Positions 4,126-7,901 of a stretch of 7,901 nt of DNA are shown here, piece by piece. This stretch comes from Candidatus Acetothermia bacterium (GTDB taxonomy: Bacteria > Bipolaricaulota > Bipolaricaulia > UBA7950 > UBA9294): NCBI GenBank assembly GCA_003650505.1, contig QMQL01000030.1, positions 1 through 7,901 of the forward strand. Direction: 5' to 3'. The notes under the pieces are model-generated. The model searched no databases and was not told the origin of the DNA. It was given only the letters and a program-made list of their open reading frames with translations. The stretch's first letter is position 1, and each line of letters begins with the position of its first letter. The position numbers were made by a program, and so were the translations under genes.

Positions 4126-5496
4126 ATGACCGATTCGATCAGCCGGAGGATGGCCCGGTTCGCTCTCGACTTGACCTACGATCAGATCCCCGAACCGGCC
4201 CGTAGGGAGGCGAAGCGGTTCCTCCTCGACTCGATCGGGTGTGCGCTTGCCGCGCTCGATCACGAGGACATGGTTCAGGCCTACGAATATGTCCGCCGGC
4301 TCGGCGGGACCGAGGAGGCGACGATCATCGGGCACGGGACCAAGACGAACCTCCCGAACGCCGCCCTGATGAACTCACTCCTCATCCGGGCGATGGACTA
4401 TAACGACATCTACTGGGTGAACGACCCGTCCCACCCCTCCGACATCATCCCGGCCGCCCTCGCCCCGGCCGAGTTCAGAGGGCTGTCCGGGAAGGACTTG
4501 ATCGTCGGGATCGTGATCGCTTACGAGCTTGAGATGCGGCTCTGCCACGCCGCCGAACCCGGGATCCGGGAGGTCGGCTGGCACCATGCGAGCCTGACCC
4601 AGTTCGTCAGCCCTCTCGTCGCCGGGAGGATGCTCGGCCTGAGCGAGGACGAGCTCGTCGCCGCATGCGGGATCTCCGGTTCGAGCCACTTCACCCTCGG
4701 CGGGGTCGTCGCCGGACACCTGACGAACATGAAGAACACCGCCGATCCGATGGCGACCGAGGCCGGGGTCCGCGCCGCCCTCCTCGCCCGGACCGGGTAT
4801 TCCGGGCCGGTCGAGGTGTTCGAGGGGAAGGAAGGGGTCTTCGAGGTGATCGGGAACGTGAAGTGGGATCCGGAGAAGATCCTCTCCGGACTCGGTGAGG
4901 AGTTCCTGATCACGAGATGCGGGTACAAGGCGTTCCCGACCGAGGCGTTGACCCACCAGCCGATCACCGCCGTCCTTGAGCTTGTGGCCGAGAATCGGAT
5001 CGACCCCTCAGAGGTCGAATCGGTCCTCGTCGAGACGACGACCCGCGGGGCGGACATCCTCTCCGACCCGTCGAAGTACGAGCCGCGGACGAAGGAGACG
5101 GCCGATCATTCCCTTCCCTACTGCATCGCCGTCGCCATCGCCAAGGGGAACGTCCTACCATCCGACTTCACCGAGGAGGCGCTCGCCGACCGGCGCGTCT
5201 GGGATCTGCTGCCGAAGATCAAGGTCATCGCCGACGAGGAGATCGACCGGCTCTTCCCGGCTGTCAAGCGGGCGATCGTCACGATAAAGACCGTCGACGG
5301 CCGGTCGTTCACCAAGGTCGAGGATCACGCCAAGGGCCGAGCGGAACGCCCGTTAACAGACTCCGAACTGATCGATAAGTTCAACGCCAACGCGCATTCG
5401 TTCGATGAGAAGGGGCGCGGGCTGATCGTCGAGGCGACCCTCGACCTCGAGCGGCTCGAAGATGTCAGCTCATACATGAAGCTCCTGGTCAGGTGA
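4126..5496 (+). CDS. MmgE/PrpD family protein (2-methylcitrate/citrate dehydratase-like)
   Basis: The 456-residue length and motifs fit the MmgE/PrpD fold, an all-helical domain plus a lid domain found in 2-methylcitrate dehydratase, cis-aconitate decarboxylase and related enzymes. Recognisable segments are LLDSIGCALAA (33-43), MDYND...SHPSD (90-106), GWHHAS (151-156), MKNTADPMATEAG (202-214), YKAFPTEALTHQ (267-278) and TADHSLPY (325-332). Residues matching those needed in human ACOD1 are present: Asp91, His103, His153, Lys203 and His277. Some PrpD/MmgE proteins also act on citrate and isocitrate. The adjacent dehydrogenase therefore suggests an aconitase-like job, but no prpB or prpC is in the window to confirm a methylcitrate cycle. 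The ATG directly follows the dehydrogenase TAG, with AAGGAGG at 4114-4120. The next gene overlaps its stop by four bases. The exact substrate cannot be read from sequence. Confidence 0.93.
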   Translation: MTDSISRRMARFALDLTYDQIPEPARREAKRFLLDSIGCALAALDHEDMVQAYEYVRRLGGTEEATIIGHGTKTNLPNAALMNSLLIRAMDYNDIYWVNDPSHPSDIIPAALAPAEFRGLSGKDLIVGIVIAYELEMRLCHAAEPGIREVGWHHASLTQFVSPLVAGRMLGLSEDELVAACGISGSSHFTLGGVVAGHLTNMKNTADPMATEAGVRAALLARTGYSGPVEVFEGKEGVFEVIGNVKWDPEKILSGLGEEFLITRCGYKAFPTEALTHQPITAVLELVAENRIDPSEVESVLVETTTRGADILSDPSKYEPRTKETADHSLPYCIAVAIAKGNVLPSDFTEEALADRRVWDLLPKIKVIADEEIDRLFPAVKRAIVTIKTVDGRSFTKVEDHAKGRAERPLTDSELIDKFNANAHSFDEKGRGLIVEATLDLERLEDVSSYMKLLVR

Positions 5497-5897
5497 TCGG
5501 GGGGAAGGTCGTCGCCGGGATCGTCTGGGATCGGGAAGGGAAGAGGATCCTGATCGCCAGGCGCCGTCCCGGGGACGAGCACGGCGGGGCCTGGGAGTTC
5601 CCAGGCGGGCGGGTCAAGGAAGGGGAGAGCGAGGAGGAGGCGCTCGTCCGCGAGCTCGAGGAGGAGCTCGGGATCCGGGTCGAGGTGATCGCCCCCCTCA
5701 CAACGGTGAGGCACGAATACCCCGGCGCTCCGATCGCGTTGCACGCTTTCATCTGTCGGCACAGGAACGGCGAGCCTCAACCGATCGAATGCGCCGCCTG
5801 GCGGTGGGTCCCGTTGGACGGGCTGGCGGCCGAGCGGCTCTCCCCACCGGATAGGGAAATAGTCCGGTTGATCGAGCCGCTAGAAGGTGACCTCTAG
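5493..5897 (+). CDS. Nudix hydrolase, MutT/8-oxo-dGTP or CTP diphosphatase type
   Basis: A 134-residue single-domain protein with a perfect Nudix box at 39-61 (G-x5-E-x7-REL-x-EE-x-G-I). This is the metal-binding loop that hydrolyses nucleoside diphosphates linked to another moiety. The AWEFPGG just before it (33-39) and the overall size match the MutT group, which clears oxidised dGTP, or the related (d)CTP pyrophosphatases. A substrate cannot be assigned. The GTG start shares bases with the upstream stop in a GTGA overlap. There is no strong ribosome binding site, so translation probably depends on coupling to the PrpD-like gene. Its role beside a tricarboxylate enzyme pair is unclear and may be incidental. 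The last 18 bases overlap the end of the leftward lipoprotein gene, leaving no room for a terminator. Confidence 0.92.
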   Translation: MIGGKVVAGIVWDREGKRILIARRRPGDEHGGAWEFPGGRVKEGESEEEALVRELEEELGIRVEVIAPLTTVRHEYPGAPIALHAFICRHRNGEPQPIECAAWRWVPLDGLAAERLSPPDREIVRLIEPLEGDL

Positions 5898-6485
5898 GGC
5901 GATACCGAAGCTGATCATCCTCCCGAACGTGTCGGCCTGGATCAAAAGGACGGCGGTATCCGAGAGCTTCAACCGGAGCCCGCCGGCGAGATGGTGCCAG
6001 ACCTCAAATGGATCGGCGCTGAACGGGAAGAGCGGCCGATAGGAGATGAAGACCGGGAACGCCTTCACGTTGCTGTCGAGAAAAACCTCCAAGAACGCCC
6101 CCCAACCGGCGAGCTCCGCCGCCGACCCACCGCCGAACCCGAAGGCGAGTGAGAAGGAGTCCGGCTCGTCGAACAGCGAGAACTTGAGGTCCCCGACCGC
6201 GCCGAGCCAGCTCGGTTCACCGGTCTCCAGCGAGACCATCGCCCCGCTCTGGAGGCCGAAATCCACCTTGTCGCTCAGCCCGAAGGTGAGCCTCGCCTGC
6301 GGGGTGATGAACCAGTTGTAATCCTCATCGATCTGAATGTTGAGTAACCCTGAACCTATCGTCAGGGCGACGTTTCCCGCTCCGACCGTCTTCGCTGTCT
6401 GGAAGATGTTGAAGAAACACCCGCTCAGCAAGACCGCAGAAGAGACCACCGCGACCACCAATATCGACTTCCCTCTCTTTCGCAT
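5880..6485 (-). CDS. Putative outer-membrane lipoprotein with beta-barrel-like pattern
   Basis: I do not recognise the family. The 201-residue product begins with a lipoprotein signal: basic MRKRGK, hydrophobic stretch and lipobox LSGC, with Cys23 as the lipidation site. The mature part has repeated amphipathic strands rich in Gly, Phe, Leu and Ser (about 38-50, 57-70, 74-86, 95-105, 110-118, 127-137, 140-148, 166-173, 177-185, 190-201). It ends in the aromatic EVTF typical of outer-membrane barrels. The combination suggests a small lipidated barrel or barrel-like envelope protein. The start ATG is preceded by GAGGGAT at about five bases. The gene is divergent from the TatT-like gene across a 115-base gap and convergent, with an 18-base overlap, with the Nudix gene. 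Exported lipoprotein is well supported; barrel topology is inference. Confidence 0.8.
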   Translation of the reverse strand: MRKRGKSILVVAVVSSAVLLSGCFFNIFQTAKTVGAGNVALTIGSGLLNIQIDEDYNWFITPQARLTFGLSDKVDFGLQSGAMVSLETGEPSWLGAVGDLKFSLFDEPDSFSLAFGFGGGSAAELAGWGAFLEVFLDSNVKAFPVFISYRPLFPFSADPFEVWHHLAGGLRLKLSDTAVLLIQADTFGRMISFGIALEVTF

Positions 6486-6520
6486 CCCCGATCCCTCACT
6501 TTTCGTGGTAAACTGACGCC

Positions 6521-6549
6521 ACTGTGCCGTACTTTCGCGCCGCTGTCAA
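6521..6549 (-). promoter_or_regulatory. Weak candidate promoter for the lipoprotein gene
   Basis: A perfect TTGACA (6549-6544, minus strand) is followed after 17 bases by CACAGT (6526-6521), only a 3/6 match to the -10 consensus. The distance to the start codon, about 30 bases from the expected start site, is sensible. I found no equally good promoter for the divergent TatT-like gene. Confidence 0.35.
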
Positions 6550-6600
6550 CTGCTAAGGATCGGAAACCAGGGGAAGAAGGTCCATGAAGAAGGAGGAATC

Positions 6601-7458
6601 GTGAGACAGAGAGGTTCGATCGGGCTCGTTATTCTCAGCTTGGTCTTCCTATCGATCGGGGTGATCGGCTCCACTCCGAGGTCGCTGATCGAGGAGGCGG
6701 ATCGCCTCTACGATCGCTGGAGCGGCGGATTCGACCTCTCATCCTACGGTGAGAACCTGAGGGAGGCGATCTCACTCTATGAAGCGGCCCTTGCAGGTCT
6801 TCCCGAGGAGAGCCTGCAGACGCGCGCTTACGTCTTGAACCGCCTCGCCCGCGCCGAGTTCGAGCTCGGGTTCGCCTACCTGACCGATCGGGACGAACTC
6901 GAGGCCGCCTATAGCAAAGGGAAGGACTACGCCCTCGCCTCCCTCAGGCTCGATCCGGCCTTCCGCGAGACGGAGGAGGAGAGCTTCCGGGCGGCCCTTT
7001 CGGGGGCGAACGACATCGACGCGATATTCTGGTACGGGAACAACCTCGGTCGCTACCTCGAATTCCATCCGCTGACCGCGATGAGGGGCGGGATGAAGGA
7101 CGTTCGGGCCTCGTTCGAGCGGGCGATCGGGCTCGATCCCGGCTATCTCGACGGCGGTCCGTGGCGGGCTTTGGGATCGTTCCTTGCCCAGATCCCATCC
7201 GCCCTCGGAGGGAACATCGATCGGGCCGAGGAGGCGTTCCGAAGCGCGATCTCCCTCGGGGCCGGCTACCTCGAGAACAAGGTCGATCTCGCCGAGTACG
7301 TGATGAAGCCCAAAGGGGATACGGAGGGGTTCTGCTCCCTGCTCAGAGAGGTTCTGGCCGAGGCGGACGACCCTGAGGTGATCGCCCGCTGGCCGCTCTA
7401 CAACACCCTCGCCGTGACCCGGGCGCGGGACCTCCTCGCCGACGGGTTGTGCAACTGA
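6601..7458 (+). CDS. TatT-like (TRAP transporter T-component) helical-repeat protein
   Basis: A 285-residue exported protein made mostly of helices in TPR-like pairs. Residues 1 to about 24 form a signal peptide ending VIGS. There is no lipobox cysteine, unlike the Treponema TatT lipoprotein. Motifs resembling the TatT family are a FWYGNNLGRY segment (143-152), LDPGYLDGGPWRALGSFLAQIP (178-199) and a final repeat, ALGGNIDRAEEAFRSAISL then YLENKVDLAEY (201-233). TatT forms a trimer with pores and is thought to act with the solute-binding TatP of TRAP transporters. No TRAP binding protein or permease is in this window, so the partner is unknown. The GTG start is fixed by AAGGAGG at 6590-6596. 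A six-codon ATG frame (MKKEES) at 6583 ends on a TGA overlapping this GTG. A generic periplasmic TPR protein is the alternative. Confidence 0.75.
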   Translation: MRQRGSIGLVILSLVFLSIGVIGSTPRSLIEEADRLYDRWSGGFDLSSYGENLREAISLYEAALAGLPEESLQTRAYVLNRLARAEFELGFAYLTDRDELEAAYSKGKDYALASLRLDPAFRETEEESFRAALSGANDIDAIFWYGNNLGRYLEFHPLTAMRGGMKDVRASFERAIGLDPGYLDGGPWRALGSFLAQIPSALGGNIDRAEEAFRSAISLGAGYLENKVDLAEYVMKPKGDTEGFCSLLREVLAEADDPEVIARWPLYNTLAVTRARDLLADGLCN

Positions 7459-7461
7459 GAT

Positions 7462-7490
7462 TTGTCCATCCCTGAGCGGGATGGTATGAT
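7462..7490 (+). promoter_or_regulatory. yebC: Sigma70-type promoter of yebC
   Basis: TTGTCC (7462-7467; 4/6) and TATGAT (7485-7490; 5/6) are separated by exactly 17 bases, placing the start site near 7497, about 20 bases before the yebC ATG. The promoter begins four bases after the TatT-like stop codon, so yebC can be transcribed independently. Confidence 0.65.
7466..7484. repeat. Perfect 7-bp inverted repeat inside the yebC promoter spacer
   Basis: CCATCCC and GGGATGG flank a five-base TGAGC centre. The dyad covers the end of the -35 box and the whole 17-base spacer, stopping right at the -10 box. As RNA it could be the end hairpin of the TatT-like transcript, but no T run follows (TATGATTTGAGG), so it is a poor intrinsic terminator. 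As DNA it looks like an operator for a dimeric regulator. Confidence 0.6.
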
Positions 7491-7516
7491 TTGAGGGTCG
7501 TTTCAAGGGGGGAGAG

Positions 7517-7901
7517 ATGGCCGGGCATTCCAAATGGGCGAACATCAAGTACCGGAAGGAACGGCAGGACAAGAAGCGCTCCCATCTGTTCGCCAAGCTG
7601 ATCAAGGAGATCACCCTTCAAGCACGAAACGGCGACCCTAATCCCGAGAACAACCCCGGCCTCGCCCAGGCCCTCGAACGCGCCCGCGCCGCGAACCTCC
7701 CCAAGGAGAACATCGAGCGGGCAATCAAGCGGGCGACCGGAGAACTCGACGGGGTAAGCTACGAGGAGGTAACCTACGAGGGGTATGCCCCCGAAGGGGT
7801 AGCGGTTCTCGTCCGCGCGGTGACCGACAATCGGAACCGGGCGGCGGCTGCGATCCGCCACATCTTCAGCAAGCACGGGGGGAGCATGGCAGCGGCGGGG
7901 A
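7517..7901 (+). CDS. yebC: YebC/PmpR (TACO1) family protein, truncated by window edge
   Basis: The first 128 residues are visible; the family is normally about 245-250 residues, so roughly half is present and the rest lies beyond the window. The start MAGHSKWANIKYRK is the family hallmark. It is followed by FAKLIKEITLQARNG (25-39), NLPKENIERAIKRATGEL (60-77), YEGYAPEGVAVLVRAVTDNRNR (88-109) and FSKHGG (117-122). YebC-type proteins were long called transcriptional regulators (PmpR). Later work links them and mitochondrial TACO1 to translation of difficult sequences such as proline stretches. The ATG follows AAGGGGGGAG (7506-7515). The gene has its own promoter and is often followed by ruvC in bacteria, which cannot be checked here. 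Confidence 0.97.
   Translation, partial: MAGHSKWANIKYRKERQDKKRSHLFAKLIKEITLQARNGDPNPENNPGLAQALERARAANLPKENIERAIKRATGELDGVSYEEVTYEGYAPEGVAVLVRAVTDNRNRAAAAIRHIFSKHGGSMAAAG

Noticed and set aside
3178..4335. Long minus-strand open frame of 385 codons under the dehydrogenase gene
   Set aside because: It is antisense to a gene with full catalytic motifs. Its product is Arg/Pro/Gly-rich with no recognisable motif, as expected for the opposite strand of GC-rich coding DNA.
6772..7614. Minus-strand open frame of 280 codons under the TatT-like and yebC genes
   Set aside because: It spans two well-supported + strand genes and the promoter between them. No signal or domain is visible, so it is a compositional shadow.
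1..7901. CRISPR array, insertion sequence, attachment site, toxin-antitoxin or phage defence module
   Set aside because: I looked for spaced direct repeats, terminal inverted repeats, transposase or recombinase motifs and small paired ORFs. None is present. The tRNA cluster shows no duplicated 3' end that would mark an integration site.

Overview
This window is bacterial. The genes have Shine-Dalgarno sequences, there is an initiator tRNA with bacterial hallmarks, sigma70-like promoters occur, and a yebC gene starts at the right edge. Coding DNA from about 3000 onward is visibly GC-rich. The exported-protein genes on the left (150-1409 and 2124-2684) look less GC-rich. Several products carry signal peptides, one carries a lipoprotein signal, and two end in an aromatic residue after amphipathic beta-strands. 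This suggests a diderm envelope. The mix of a TatT-like protein, a PrpD/isocitrate dehydrogenase pair and orphan beta-rich exported proteins would fit an uncultivated thermophile-related lineage such as Bipolaricaulota (Acetothermia). That placement is a low-confidence impression, not a result.

Layout. Bases 1-149 hold no gene I can defend. A secreted beta-rich protein (150-1409, +) runs toward a leftward cluster of six tRNA genes (Leu-UAG, Gly-GCC, Leu-UAA, fMet, Met-CAU, Ala-CGC; 2063 down to 1506). One strong hairpin at 1441-1462 can terminate both convergent transcripts. Upstream of the tRNAs, on the same strand, is a small secreted cysteine-rich protein (2124-2684). It has its own promoter and a possible 19-codon leader ORF. 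A divergent promoter with a perfect TATAAT drives a rightward three-gene operon at 3001-5897: an isocitrate/isopropylmalate dehydrogenase-family enzyme, an MmgE/PrpD-family enzyme and a Nudix hydrolase. These genes abut or overlap by four bases. The Nudix gene overlaps tail-to-tail by 18 bases with a leftward lipoprotein gene (5880-6485). A TatT-like helical-repeat protein (6601-7458, +) diverges from the lipoprotein. yebC (7517 to the window edge) follows, with its own promoter whose spacer is filled by a perfect 7-bp dyad.

How the genes may work together. The dehydrogenase and the PrpD protein plausibly act in sequence on a tricarboxylic acid. One route is citrate via cis-aconitate to isocitrate and then 2-oxoglutarate, with PrpD standing in for aconitase; a 2-methylcitrate-type analogue is also possible. 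The Nudix protein is probably a house-cleaning passenger. The three exported proteins share features of envelope proteins but no demonstrable pathway. I found no CRISPR array, transposase, phage gene or toxin-antitoxin pair. The least explained items are the cysteine-rich protein with its leader ORF and the PrpD/dehydrogenase cassette.
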